DNA of 64,000 bases from Paguma larvata (Eukaryota; Chordata; Mammalia; Carnivora; Viverridae): positions 20,492,247 through 20,556,246 of the forward strand of contig CM057830.1 in NCBI GenBank assembly GCA_030068075.1, in the 5' to 3' direction. The notes below the pieces were generated by a model that was not told the DNA's origin, did no database searches, and saw only the letters and a program-made list of their open reading frames with translations. How positions within the stretch are numbered: the stretch's first letter is position 1; the number at the start of each line of letters is the position of its first letter. The position numbers were made by a program, and so were the translations under genes. Below, one piece after another: positions 24,438 through 36,361 of the stretch.

Positions 24438-24659
24438 GGGGTGCCTGGGTGGCTCAGTCAGTTAAGTGTCTGACTTTGCTCAGGTCATGATCTCTTGGTT
24501 TGTGGGTTCAAGCCCCGCATCAGGCTCTGTGCTGACGGCTCAGAGCCTGGAGTCTGCTTCGGATTCCGTGTCTCCCCCTCTCTCTCTCTCTCTGCTCCTC
24601 CCCCACTCATTCTCTATCTCAAAAAGAAATACAAAAAAAAAAAAATTAAAAAAAAATTT
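24438..24659 (+). mobile_element. SINE inserted inside another SINE
   Basis: Nearly consensus copy starting 'ggggtgcctgggtggctcag'. The TSD is made of the host SINE: aagagtctctctcctt (24422-24437) and aagattctctcttctt (24660-24675), 16 bp with two mismatches. Confidence 0.94.
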
Positions 24660-24729
24660 AAGATTCTCTCTTCTTCCCCCCCATCTTGTGTATACACTCT
24701 CTCTAAAATGAATAAAATAAATAAAATAA
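24660..24729 (+). mobile_element. Outer SINE, 3' part
   Basis: CT-rich 3' segment and tail (aataaaataaataaaataaa) of the SINE that starts at 24317. Confidence 0.85.
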
Positions 24730-24740
24730 AAATTATCCTT

Positions 24741-24852
24741 GGGATGCCTGGTTGGCTCAGTCGGTACAGCAGGTACAGCATGGGGCTCAATATTGAGATC
24801 ATGAGTCTGAGCCCCACAATGGGGGTACAAATTACTTTAAATAAAAAAATAT
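24741..24852 (+). mobile_element. Carnivoran SINE, short form
   Basis: Head 'gggatgcctggttggctcag', a small duplicated 'acagcaggtacagcat', 'gtctgagccccacaatggggg', 'attactttaaataaaa' tail. TSD aaattatcctt (24730-24740) and aaatgatcctt (24853-24863). Third SINE in a row. Confidence 0.92.
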
Positions 24853-25070
24853 AAATGATCCTTAGGTTATTCTCACAAACTTTAGCTGGAAACTTACAAC
24901 AAAATACAAATATGCAAAGCCAGACTGTAAATATGGCTGCCATCAACTATGTTGAGTAAGTATAAGGTCAAACATCTTACTGCTTAGGGACAAACATAGG
25001 TGTAAACTGTGGAGATCAACCGCAAAAATTCCTTTTATATTAATTGTTAGTTAATAAGAGTAACTCTCCT

Positions 25071-25265
25071 GTGATGTCTGGGTGGCTCAATCAGTTAAGT
25101 GTCTGACTTTGGCTTAGGTCATGATCTCATGGTCCTTGAGTTTGAGCCACATGTCCTAACAGCTCAGAGCCTGGAGCCTTCTTAAGATTCTTTGTCTCTC
25201 TCTCTCTCTGCCCCTCCCCTGCTCATGCTATCTCTCTCTCTCTAGGAATAAACAAACATAAAAAA
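25071..25265 (+). mobile_element. Carnivoran SINE, long form
   Basis: Starts 'gtgatgtctgggtggctcaatcag' and ends 'aggaataaacaaacataaaaaa'. Flanks taactctcc and aactcactc form an imperfect TSD. Confidence 0.92.
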
Positions 25266-26059
25266 ACTCACTCTTTTTTTCAGGTGTTTCTAGGAATGCT
25301 GGAATAAGAGTAAAACATACAAGAAAAAAAAATTACCAAAGATATGACTGTCACCTATATAAAAACTAAATTAACTACAATGACTCATTCCATTGATGCA
25401 CGAATAGCAGTCCATGGTTTTTAGCTTTATTTTACCTGGTTCTCAGAGTTATCTTTGGACACTACTGCTATTCTTATTTGAGTAGATGAAAAGGTATTTC
25501 TAAAAAATACAACATAAGTAATTGGGCTTTTCTTTTCTGGTCTTTTATGGAATTGGATTTATTTTGTGGGTCAGCAGCCTTCACTGTCTTATGGAGGAAA
25601 AAGTTCACTACTACCCTACAAATACCATCCCACCACAGTCTTGCCAGTGGCAGGTTTGGCTCCAACATATAAGGCTTTCTACAGAAAGTCAAATACAACC
25701 ATGGAATAAAAAAGTAATCAATTTTGATCTCCAAAACCTACATATCTGATGCTGCCTTCAAACAAAGGGAACATATTATTGGTTTCAAAAAGAACAATAA
25801 ACATATTCACCTTCTATAGAGTATTAACTTCAGTCTCAAGCAGGGATTCTGTAATTGTGTTCCACAGACCCTTGGCGATCCCTGAAACACATGCAGCTGT
25901 CTGCAAGCAAAACTATTTTCATAATAATCTGATGTCATTTACCTTTTTCATGCTCACTATCTCTCCCAAGTATTACAGTTGAGTTATCTAGTAGCTCTAG
26001 GACATAGGACATTTCAACAAATAGAGAAACATGACAAAGCAACTGTACTGTACTAAGGC
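25266..26059. other. Unassigned sequence
   Basis: No exon, RNA or recognisable repeat seen. Confidence 0.35.
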
Positions 26060-26600
26060 AAGAAGCAGTTTAAGATGGCAACCTAAGAAAACCCTCAACT
26101 TAAATCTTTCCATGGACACACAAATTCTACAGCTACATAAAAAACAGTTTCCTCTGAAAAAGACATGAAAAATGACTGAGCAGTTCCTTCACATCCGTGA
26201 CCAAGAAAAATCAAAGGCCAAATGGAAGTGGGTAGAGAAGACTAACAACCAATCTCACCATAAGTCACAGCCACACCCCAACTAGGAGCCTACAGCTAGG
26301 AGGGTCTCACTAACCTAGAGTTTCTAAGGAAATAAATATTCCTACTGTATATTAGACACCAAACTTTTATGATTGCACCTGAAAGATGAGAACCCCAAAC
26401 ACATGGCTTTGAAACCAATGAGATACCAGTGTTGAAAAAGCACCCGGACTTTACATGAAAGGGATGCCATTCCTCATCTTCAAGTGTCACCAAAGGGACA
26501 GGGATGTAGTGGGATATTCTCCTGGATGGATTCTGGCCTGATGCCAAACTGTCCCTGTACCAAACCCTGCAAGGATTTTTTTCCCCATGTATTTTTGGTT
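26060..26600 (+). mobile_element. Probable old L1 5' UTR fragment
   Basis: 'aagatggcaacctaagaaaaccctcaac', 'cctctgaaaaagacatgaaaaatgactgagcag' and 'ccttcacatccgtgaccaagaaa' follow the order of an L1M-type 5' UTR on plus. The downstream part (26300-26600) is less certain. No ORF1 remains. Confidence 0.5.
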
Positions 26601-27372
26601 TATACAAAAACAACTTTGAGTTTTTGAGTGTCTAACACAATGCCCCAACTCTTTTTTACAATAGAAAGTATGGTTTTTACCACCAAATTATGTCAACTTA
26701 TCTATACGTAGTGGGTTTATTGTTCATACAGGTTTCATATTCTTTTCAGTGTTAATTAGTAATACAGTCACCATCCATAGATTGAATCCACATAAACATT
26801 TTTGGGATCCTCCATCAATTTTAACAGTTTAAATGGTTTCCCTGAAACCAAAGGCTTGGAGGACTTATGATGTGAAGACTTAACTATATCTGTTCTTTTT
26901 TCATCTAAAGAACTTTGACCTAACAAATGATTTAACAGTTCAAGGATTTTGACCTTTTAAAGAAAATAAATAATTATTGTTTTCAGAAGGTGCCTTGGAA
27001 AATGTGATCCTCAACAAAGCAGGAAGTTCAATTAGCAGGAACACTTGTGGTAATTTGCAATGATGGGTCAAATAGCACCAAAAGAAATAAAGCCAAGAGA
27101 AGCATTTCTGTCAGAGAAAATGTGTTAGCATCAGTTTACTTATTATCCTTAAACAGTTCTCATAGAGTATTATGTTAATTTTTTAAACCTTAATTTTTTA
27201 ACCCTTAAGATTAATCTCATTGCTTTAAAAAATTTGTGATTAAAAAATAATCTTAATATTTTCCCTCCCTGTGTTTCTCACTTTAGGATTATGAAGGAAC
27301 CACCAATTAAGAACAAAGCACCTCATTAATTCTTTTATTGGAAAACCAAACAAAATATTAGATCTGGTATTC
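26601..27372. other. Unassigned sequence
   Basis: No gene or definite repeat seen. Confidence 0.35.
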
Positions 27373-27388
27373 AAGAATTGTGATATAT

Positions 27389-27605
27389 GGGGTGTTTGGG
27401 TGGTTCAGTTGGTTAAGTGTCCAACTTTGGCTCACGTCATGATCTCACAGTCTGAGTTTAAGTCCTGCATTGTGCTCTGTGCTGACAGCTAGGAACCTGG
27501 AGTCTGCTTTGGATTCTGTGTCTCCCTTTCTCTCTCTGTCCTTCCCCCACTTGCACTCGGTCTCTTTCTCTCTCAAAAATAAACATTAAAAAATTAAAAA
27601 AAGAA
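27389..27605 (+). mobile_element. Carnivoran SINE, long form
   Basis: Starts 'ggtgtttgggtggttcag', with the complete middle and tail. TSDs aagaattgtgatata (27373-27387) and aagaagtgtgatcta (about 27606-27620). Confidence 0.93.
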
Positions 27606-27717
27606 AAGAAGTGTGATCTATTTCTTTTAAAAGGAATTCTTTGGGAGAACTCAGATAAAAGCTAATTTTACCACCAAACTCTGGCAAGACTCTAAATCTT
27701 GTGCTGAAATTACTGGA

Positions 27718-27783
27718 TCAGGGTTGGACTACTTCTGAGAAAAATCTGGCTCAGGGTTGGACTACTTCTGAGAAAAATCTGTC
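27718..27783. repeat. 33-bp tandem duplication, 32/33 identical
   Basis: Copies at 27718-27750 and 27751-27783, each opening 'tcagggttggactacttctg' and ending in 'aatctg' plus 'gc' or 'tc'. One mismatch, so the duplication is recent compared with its surroundings. Confidence 0.97.
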
Positions 27784-28249
27784 AATCAAACTAAATTGTG
27801 CAGTGGGTTGTCAATCCTTGTCCACAAGCAATTAGAGGAAAATGACCTACAACATCTCCATTTGTACAGCGAGAATTTAAAGGCCTGTCTCCAAAGGTGA
27901 AAGGCTATTTTATTAAGGCATCACTGACAGCAAAAGACGACCCTCTTGATGGGAGTTCAACCCATAAATAACGTTGTCCTGGCAATAAACAGTAGTAATT
28001 GTGCCTTGGTACTGAAAGGAATTAGGGCAGACATACTAAATATAAAGCAACAAGCCTACATTACAGCCCTTTACTTTACACTATTTTGTTTTTTCTCTTA
28101 TCATTTTTTAAGCCTCCCAGATTGTGTAAATTTTTGGCATGTGTAGGAGTTTGGGCACTTGAGGGTTATGATAAAATAAAGCTGATAAAAGTTGTTTGAT
28201 AAAGTGAAAACTTTGCTTTCATATTCTCAGTATCAAATGTGAAGCTTAT
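27784..28249. other. Unassigned sequence
   Basis: No gene or definite repeat seen; the 27946-28146 open frame has no known domain. Confidence 0.35.
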
Positions 28250-29090
28250 TTAATTTTGTGATAAAACATAAAATTCACTGTTTTGACAATTTTTAAATGT
28301 ACTGTTTATTAGTATTAAGTACATTAATATTTGTGTCCAACAATCACCACTACCTCTACAACTCTATCTCACAAAATCCCAACTCTGATCCCATTAACAG
28401 TAATTCCCTATGACTCCCGACTCCCAGCCCCTGGCAACCACTATTCTGCTCTGTTAAGAGATGGGGTTTTGTTTGTTTTTTTTTTTTCAGATTCCATGTT
28501 GAAATGAGCTTACGCAGTATTTGTATTTTTAGGTCTGATTTCACTTAGCATAGTGCCCAAAAGGTTTAGCACACATCGCCTTCCTCCTCATGGCAGAATA
28601 TTCCATTGTGTGTGCATTTATATACACACACACACCCTTCACACTTTCTTCCTCTATTCAGATTATTGCCTTGCCTTTGGCTACTATGAATAGTACTGCC
28701 AAGAACATGGGTCACACACATATCTCTTGGAGACAGTGATTTGATTTCCTGCAAATACATACCCAGAAGGGGAGTTACTCTATCATATGGTAGTTCTATT
28801 TGTGATTTTCTGATCAACTTTGATACCGTTTTCTATAATGGTTCTATCAATTCATACTCCTACCAACAGAGTACAATGTTCCCTTTTCTCCACATCCTTG
28901 CCAATAATTATCTTTTTGAAAACAGCCCCCGAAAAGGTGAAGATGATTATCTCATTGTTGTTTTAACGTACATTTCCCCCAATTAATGTTAACCCTCTTT
29001 TCATGTAACTACTTTTAAGACTTCTTTGGAAAAATTTCATTTTAGGCCCTTTTTCCATTTGTTTGGGTAGGTGTTTCTTGCTACTGAGTC
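28250..29090 (-). mobile_element. Old L1, 3' UTR plus ORF2 C-terminus, 5'-truncated
   Basis: Antisense L1 landmarks in order: 'ctggcaaccactattctgct', 'ttcacttagcatagtgccc', 'gaatattccattgtgtgtgc', 'tctatcatatggtagttcta', 'tctccacatccttgccaat'. Truncated inside ORF2 near 29090. Confidence 0.82.
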
Positions 29091-29454
29091 GATCCTAATT
29101 TTTTCCACCTAGTGTGATATAGCTCTAACAATCATGTTCCAAGATTCTCAAGATCTGGTTAATACAAGTCATTATCTTGAACACTAATAAATGCTTTTCC
29201 TCTTTGTAGAAAGGCAAGAACAACAATGGACCTTATTACCTTAAAAGATGAACATTTAGTCTACTAGTATATATAACCAGAGAAAATCCATGCATACTAT
29301 AGTACCTCTCTTGGATTCCTATCCAAATGTGTGGAGCAAAGAATATTCCAACTACCTACTGTGGTAGTTTTTTTTGTTTTTTTGTTTTTTTTTTTATGTC
29401 AATCTCATGTAACCGAACAGGAAAAAAAAAAACCATGATTGAAAACAACAGCTA
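29091..29454. other. Unassigned sequence with T-rich run
   Basis: T-rich run at about 29369-29395. No gene seen. Confidence 0.4.
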
Positions 29455-29628
29455 ATTGTTGTGGCTGTTGTTACTACAGAGGAAGAAAACTATCAGGGGC
29501 TTAAACAACAATGACACGAGTTCAAATCCCACCTTTTTTCCGCCTTGCTTTATGGCCAAGTTACTCAAGTTTTGTGAACAGCAGGGTCTTCAGAGGACCA
29601 GAGAGAGATGAGGCTCATTACCTTAAAG
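29455..29628 (+). mobile_element. MIR relic, 5' part (split by MER20)
   Basis: 'gacacgagttcaaatcccacc' and 'ccttgctttatggccaagttactcaag' correspond to the tRNA-derived and core parts of MIR. The rest continues after the MER20 at 29847. Confidence 0.6.
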
Positions 29629-29846
29629 CAGCGCATCTCAAGTTAGGGGAACTATTCCCCTGAAGGGATATTTGGCAATGTCTGGACACATTTTGAGTTG
29701 TCACAACTGGAAGGATTCCTACTGACATCTCATGATAGAGAACAGGGTTGCTTCTAAACATTCTACATTGCACAGCCTATCTCCCCCTCAAAAACAAAGA
29801 ATTATCTTGCTCCAAATGTCAATAGCTCAAACATTAAGAAACCCTG
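29629..29846 (+). mobile_element. MER20 (hAT-Charlie) DNA transposon
   Basis: Contains 'gggatatttggcaatgtctgg', 'gagttgtcacaactgg', 'ctaaacattctacattgcacag' and 'aaagaattatcttgctccaaatgtcaatag', ending 'aagaaaccctg'. Candidate 8-bp TSD ccttaaag/cctcagag (6 of 8). About 218 bp, the normal MER20 length, so an essentially complete copy. MER20 is a eutherian-wide family reported to have supplied progesterone/cAMP-responsive elements in uterine stromal cells; whether this copy is active is unknown. Confidence 0.85.
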
Positions 29847-29945
29847 CCTCAGAGCACTATTTTAAGGCTCAAAAGGGATTCCCTATGTTAACACCACTAG
29901 GAGAGCACCTAGGACATAATCAGTGCCGCAAATACTATTATAACC
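29847..29945 (+). mobile_element. MIR relic, 3' part
   Basis: 'gagcacctaggacataatcagtgccgcaaatactattat' parallels the MIR 3' end (…gcacctggcacatagtaagtgctcaataaatgctattat). In register with the part before MER20. Confidence 0.55.
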
Positions 29946-30668
29946 TTGTTAAAATCACCCTCCTCTGAGTACAAATCTATTACCTACAAAGACAACCTCC
30001 ATTTGGATGTGCTGATCCTATTAACTGGATGTCCAATTCTTTCCCTGAGTTCTACTTAATTCCAGTGACACCCCAAGAAGGCATATAGGTGTTACAAAAG
30101 TACCTCTGGATCTCTTGTATTAGTTCCAGAGAAGATGGTTTTTCTTCTCGTCCGTTGAAGCAGGGTGGGATGCAGATAGGAAAAATTCAAGGTGCTTTCT
30201 TCCCTATTGAGAGCTCAGCCCTCAACTCTGCTAATTCTTGGCCCTATTACCTTCAAATACAGTACAATTTCACTGCAAAGCAAAGGCTCAGTGCATTCAT
30301 TACGGGTGGCAACAGAGATTCCATTCTAAGTTTAACTATTAAGATGGCCTCCATTAAATTGTTATTTGTAGGGGTGGCAATTGATGTAATTTGGAGGTAA
30401 GGAGATATTCTGATTATCCATACCTGGAGGAGTAAATAGATAAAAAACCTTTCTTTAACACAGAGCACTTTTCAACAGTCAAAGGCAATTAATTATGTCA
30501 TAAGTTCATGGCCTCAAACTGTAATACAGTAGTTAAGACAGCAAAAAAATTAAACATAAAACTCAAAAAAACACCAGAATGAAATGTACCATTCACATAA
30601 ATATCAAATAGTTGCTTATAAATGAGACATTTTCTGAAAATATAAAAGATAACAATCAAATATATTAG
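29946..30668. other. Unassigned sequence
   Basis: A plus-strand frame of 103 codons (30089-30400) has no recognisable domain. Nothing supported. Confidence 0.35.
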
Positions 30669-30681
30669 AATACATGTTCAG

Positions 30682-30799
30682 GGGTTCTAGGCTGGCTCAG
30701 TCAGTTAAATATATGACTCGATCTCAGGGTTCTGAGTTTAAGCTCCATCCTGGGTGTAGAGAGCTTACTTAAATAAATGAATAAATGTTTTCTTAAAAA
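30682..30799 (+). mobile_element. Carnivoran SINE, short form, exact 13-bp TSD
   Basis: 'gttctaggctggctcagtcag', 'gatctcagggttctgagttt', 'gggtgtagagagcttacttaaataaatg'. Exact target duplication aatacatgttcag at 30669-30681 and 30800-30812. Confidence 0.95.
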
Positions 30800-30812
30800 A
30801 ATACATGTTCAG

Positions 30813-31599
30813 TTGTAGAAAAGGAATAGAAGTCGAATAAAGGGAGAGAAGGAATCAAAGAGGGCAGGGAAGAATGGAAGAACAAAGAAAGGGATCTTAT
30901 ACAGACTCACACTGTATTATAAACCTCCGAGTACAAAAATTAAATTTGCATTTAAGGTGAAAGAAAGTAAAATTCATTGAGCTTATAAATGATACAGTAA
31001 ATAAGAATTCTGGGAGGGTTTTGTTGAAGAATTGCTTGAACCATACCCTAAAATAAGAGCAGTTAAAAACGGAGGGAAAGAAAAATTGACAAGGATTTAA
31101 AAAAATGATGCACACTTCAAAAATATTTGAATTTCAAAGAATCAAAAGCTATCTGAGAGAAATCAATAAAACCCTGAAATTACTTTCTCCAATAGGCTCG
31201 TGATCAAGCTGTGGAGGCTAGAGGGGGCTTGGGGACATCAACATGTCATATATTCAGGTTTATTCACAATTAAGTTCCTTTTAAGAATTAAGATTTTTGA
31301 AATAACATACCATTTTTTGTCTAGATTTTAATAGGATTTTTTGTAGATTTTTCCCCACCTGTGATTATCCTATACTAATGAACACCTATACTGCTTCCTT
31401 CATACACTTCCCTTCTTCCACTCTGTCACTGGTGTCTGCTGCCACTATCTCCTTAAGACCACCAACACTCTTTTCCCTTTACCTCTAGGAGGAAAAATGC
31501 TTTCTCCTTTGTGCATCCAGATCTTTCAGTGAAGAAGCCCACAGTAGGCTACTTGAGCCCTGACAAATACACATCTTTCAGGCCTTAGTCATCGGCTTC
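30813..31599. other. Unassigned sequence
   Basis: No gene or definite repeat seen. Confidence 0.35.
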
Positions 31600-32340
31600 C
31601 TGGAATTCACAGCCATGCTGAGTGGAGATGGAGGGGAGGCAGAAGGACCATGCAGTAGTTCTTTGATCCAACTAATACATTTGGTCCATTAATCAATCAT
31701 ATTTCAGGGCTCTTCACCATTGTATGTGCTTATTTTGTTATTTGCTCTATTTGTTGCCTGCTATAAAATAAGTAATTCTCAAAATCTTGACTCAAACTCT
31801 GCACTCACCGGACAGAATACTAGCCTTAATTAAATACATCTTTCTTCTAACCATTTTTGCTCTTGAGCTGGTGGATGAGACAGAAAAAAAGCAAGAAACA
31901 ATCCCACTTTAACAGTTTGACCACAAATCCCAAGAGATCCTCTAGGACACCTGATAAACCTACCATACCTTTGGATCAATCACTTTCTCACTCTTTCGGA
32001 GGATTATTTTCTACACTACTTACCAAGATCTGGACACTCATTTCCTGCCTTCCCTCTTGTTAAAATAGTTGACCTGTCTAAAGAGCTCTCTGATCAATCA
32101 GCTTCTCCACTAAAAAGTCAATTCCTGTTCCTTGGGCTCTTCAAGGGCTTTGCCTGCCTCTCTTGCCTAATTTTTCTGCTCCACTAACCACTTCCATCAT
32201 CACACAGACAGGTCATCATTTCCCCTTATCTTAAGGTAAAAAAAAAAAAAATCAACTGTCCTTGACCATTGATTACCCCATTCCTGTGATACTATCTTCA
32301 TTCATTTCAGAGGATCTTCCCCCCAGTTCCAAGTGGCAAA
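31600..32340 (+). mobile_element. Probable L2 relic
   Basis: 31990-32040 ('ctcactctttcggaggatt') and 32215-32300 ('ttccccttatctta...cttgaccattgattaccccattcc') follow the L2 coding strand upstream of the reverse transcriptase. Strongly decayed; limits are approximate. Confidence 0.42.
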
Positions 32341-32649
32341 ATTAATACTTTAAAAAGTTAATACAAAGTTAATATAGTAACTTAGTAATATAGTAACTTT
32401 CAGTGTTTAAAACTGAATTCCAGACCTTTATTGGCTTTGACAGCCTAACTTGCTTAAGTTGAAATGTCTTACTGAGAACAATGACCAAATCTTAGTAAAT
32501 TTAAGAAAATTTTGAAGAAATCAGAAAACTACCAGAATATCCAGGCTATGTCATCCCAAATTTAAGAGAAAAGAGAAGAATATTGCTTTTTCCCTTGAGT
32601 TGTGTAAAGATTCCTAAGCAACACAGAGTTAAACGAAAAAGCTGCTGGG

Positions 32650-32742
32650 CCAGGGCCCTGCTGGCTCAGTGAGTAGAGCACATGACTCTTGAGCTCAGGG
32701 CCCCATGCTGGGTATTAGAGATTCCTGAAAAAATACTATCAG
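32650..32742 (+). mobile_element. Carnivoran SINE, short form, internally deleted
   Basis: 'gggccctgctggctcagtgag', 'agcacatgactcttgagctcaggg', 'ccccatgctgggtattagagat' then an A run. The segment between the A-box part and 'gagccc' is shortened. Confidence 0.8.
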
Positions 32743-34914
32743 TGAAAAGAAAAATAAAAACACACCCAAAAAAGGGCCAAGGAGGTGTTATGGTTGATGA
32801 ACTGAGCATATCTCTACCAAATTCCACACAGCTCAGTAGTCGAGCTAATGCCAATAAGAATGGCTCTGATAACCACCTTAGAATGTGGTTTTGGCTTGGT
32901 CAAGGACTGAGGAAAGGGCAACCCAGAAATAGATCAGCTTTCATTAATACTAAAACCAGCTTTGAATTGGTTCAATCCAAGGCAGAATAGAAACAGATCA
33001 CCTTAAGTGTTGCCAGAAGGAAATGAAAATCCTCTTTGAAAAGGAAATTAATTATTTACATTTCTAAATTAACCCTAGAGTATTTAATATACAACAGACG
33101 GTAAACAAATTTATCACACATACAGCACACTGGGCACAATACATTATTAGCAAAGCATGAAATACAATACTATTTTTAATGGCAAAGGAATGCAGAAAAA
33201 ACCCTCCGAAGCCCATTATTACATGACTAAGTAGACTCAATATTACATGACTCAAATATAGAAAGATAACGAGTATCTTTCTATACTTTCATGGAACTTT
33301 ATCTAGGATGTATTTCTAAATTAAAAGATAGCTTTAGCTGTGCCAAATATGAATATATTTAATGTAATTGTATATGACAAGAACCCCACATAAGTGTCAG
33401 AACAATGTGAAATGACATGGCCCAATTCTATAGTGAGCTGATGCATTAAGCACAAGAACTATGTCAAGTTATTTTTAAAGTACAGGATGATGGTACATCA
33501 CAAGTAGCATAGACTTCAAGAACAAAAGGAATTGGGAAAAAATCATGAAACTGTTCTCAGTAATTAGTAGTTTTCTGCAAGGTTGGCATTGTTATTCATA
33601 GACAGTTGTGTATTTTGTGATAAAGAAAATTAAAAATTCAAAATAAAATTACCCTTGGTAACTTATTTTTTCAAGTGGGAGAAAAAAGAAAATTAAAATT
33701 TCTGAGGTTAAGTCAAAACCCTCCTCTGCTTATAAATTTGAATTGAAATTCAGGGTATAAAACTCATGATACATATCATAGCTCAGTTTGCCAAAAAGGC
33801 TTAGCAACAAAGACAACCCAGTAAAAAAATTTGCACCACCAGTGCCCCAACTGTGGTCTCTAAATACCATTTCTTATTAATAGGAATGGGAGTCTAAGGA
33901 AATGGCTGATTCCAGGCATGATAGAGGAAATAGATTAGAATAGCCTGGATCATTTTGTCATACTAGAAAGCATGCAAGATTTCAAAAACTGAGGGTATGG
34001 CAGAGAGCTTAAGAAGCCAACTTCAGTTGTCATCTTCTAGCCATTAATGTTTGCACAATTTAACCAACAATAAAATGTAGAGTGTACCATATTGGAATAT
34101 TTCAAGTGTGCTTACAGTAAAAAATTTTTAACAGCATTTAAAAAAAAATGAAGCCCATTGGTCATCTCTGGAGAATGGTAAGTAACCAAGTCATTATTTT
34201 TAAACTGATAAAAGGAAATACTCAAACATTTTTCATGCTTCCTTTACAAACTATTGTCCTATGTAACAAAACATTGATGAAAAGATTATTTATATAAGTC
34301 TTGCACTAATGGTGGCAATTAAACAGAGTTAAATTGCCTCAAGAGGAGGTATAAGACCCCAAATGGCACTGCTTATAAATCTACAGCTTATTACAGGAAT
34401 GAGCTACAATACAGCAAAATCGTTAAAGTCAGTATATGCATCACAATTAAAAGCTGTCTCAAATAGAGTCAGAAGAATCCAGGTTCTTCATCACCTATAA
34501 AGTAGTCTTCCAAAGAAGTAAAACTTGAAGGTGATCTAGCCTATCTCAATCTAGCTACCAGCTATCTCAAAGTACAGAAGACAAAGAAATGTAATAAATG
34601 TTATGTGAATACAACAGCCAAATCTTGTCGAAAATTGCAAAAATTTTTAATGCAAAATTGGAAGGTATAAAAAGGTGGGGTTATGAAGCAGGTAGATTTT
34701 AGAACATTATCAACCAATTACAACTTAGAGATGTTCTTTTGATTCTGATTCAAACAAATTACCAATTAAAATTGTATAAAGAAATGGGGCAAATTCACAA
34801 ACTGGCTGGATATTTTAGTTACTTTAAGAATGGAGCATTCTTTAAAAAATAGGGTATGATATAATACAGCCATTTTAAAATCTTGTCCTTTAGAGCAACT
34901 ACCTTAGCATGTTA
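32743..34914. other. Unassigned sequence, 2.2 kb
   Basis: AT-rich; the 102-codon frame at 32682-32990 starts inside the SINE and has no domain. Nothing supported. Confidence 0.4.
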
Positions 34915-34929
34915 AGATTAAAGGATATA

Positions 34930-35141
34930 GGGGCACCTGGGTGGCTCAGTCGGTTAAGCGACCGACTTCGGCTCAGGTCATAATATCACTGGTGTTGAGT
35001 TTGAGCCCCGCGTCAGGCCCTGTGCTGACAGCTCAGAGCCTGGAGCCTCCTTCAGATTCTGTGTCTCCCCTTCTCTCTCTGCCCCTCCCCCACTCACGGT
35101 GTCTCTCAAAAAGGAACATTTAAAAAAATATTAAAAAAAAA
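34930..35141 (+). mobile_element. Young carnivoran SINE, exact 15-bp TSD
   Basis: Near-consensus sequence with CpGs kept ('gttaagcgaccgacttcgg', 'gagccccgcgtcagg'). Exact TSD agattaaaggatata at 34915-34929 and 35142-35156. Intact A and B boxes; one of the youngest copies here. Confidence 0.96.
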
Positions 35142-35156
35142 AGATTAAAGGATATA

Positions 35157-36114
35157 AAGCAATTTACTAACAGTAAAATGCGGTAATTATTTCAAAGGTA
35201 ATAACATTAAAGACACGTTTTTTAAAATATGCTACAATGACATCCAAAACTTCATGTGGAAGTAGCATCAGTTCAGCTTCACTTCCTCTTAACTTCCTTA
35301 TAGTTCATTCAGATTTACATTGACAAGAGCAACAAACTTTCATTACTTGTTCAACAGCATCTTCAATCATTTTCTTTTTCTGTATTCAGAGAGAACAATT
35401 ATGTAGAATCCTAAACTTGTGATGACATGGACATGACATGTTAAAAATTATAATGATCATTTTGTATAATTTGAGGAAGTATGTTAATAATTTACTTTTC
35501 TTCAATTTTTAAAGTGGCAAGAAAATATCTTTGCCTGAAGCACAACATTTAGGATGGACTGAGTCACTATTACTCTTTAGAAAAACCTAGAGAACAAGTT
35601 CTGCCCTCGTGTAAACTTAATCATTTTTATATGAAGGACATATTTCTTATAAGGAAAAAAATGCTCATCTATTTGAGACGACATTGCAGACACCCTGTTG
35701 TGATTTTTATGCATACTGTGTTACCAAAAAATGTATTTTTAGTACAAGGAAATCAGAATTCATTCTCCATTTCTGGGTTTGATTTAACCACCTGACCTTC
35801 CTTAAGGCAAATGAAGATCAACATGTTTAATGAGATACTCACATTCATAACTTGCTTTTTGACAGAACACTACCAAGGGCTTTAATTAGAATCTCAAATT
35901 GTCACTTGCCTATAATGTAAAAAAGATCTTAATCTGATGTCTAGGTGGATTTTTAACCTGTTATAGTTACCAAAAGAGGTTCCAATAATAATCCGGGTAC
36001 CAGGCACCAGGCTTGACAATCTCCCTCAAGATCTTAGCTCACAGACATACACCACATGCATCATTCCTGACACTGGTAATATGAATTTTGCCCCTATGGC
36101 TGGGGTGTATTAGA
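35157..36114. other. Unassigned sequence
   Basis: No gene or definite repeat seen; the last 100-150 bp could belong to the MLT1 that follows. Confidence 0.35.
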
Positions 36115-36361
36115 GGGCATAGATGACTTTAACCAAGCTGGATTATCCAGGTAAGATGGATCTAATGACATGGGTCCTTTAAACCCAGGCCCAGAGGTCA
36201 TAGTGAGAGTAAATCAGGAATTTAGACCATGTGGCCAGATTCTCCACTGCTGGCTTTCAAGAGAGAGGCAGCTGCAGAGTAACAACAAGCAGACTCTAGA
36301 AACTCACAGGGGACAGTAGAAGGCAAGAGAGAACCCTAGTCCAGAGCCAGCAAGGCAGTAC
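36115..36361 (+). mobile_element. MLT1-type (ERVL-MaLR) LTR, 5' part (split by L1)
   Basis: 'gctggattatccaggtaaga', 'aatgacatgggtccttt', 'ccactgctggctttcaagaga' and 'tctagaaactcaca' follow MaLR LTR order. The 3' part resumes at 37563. Confidence 0.6.

Noticed and set aside
32682..32990. 102-codon frame
   Set aside because: Starts inside a SINE and shows no domain.
34930..35000. tRNA-like heads with A and B boxes (here and at every SINE)
   Set aside because: They belong to tRNA-derived SINEs with CT-rich middles, tails and TSDs, not to functional tRNA genes.
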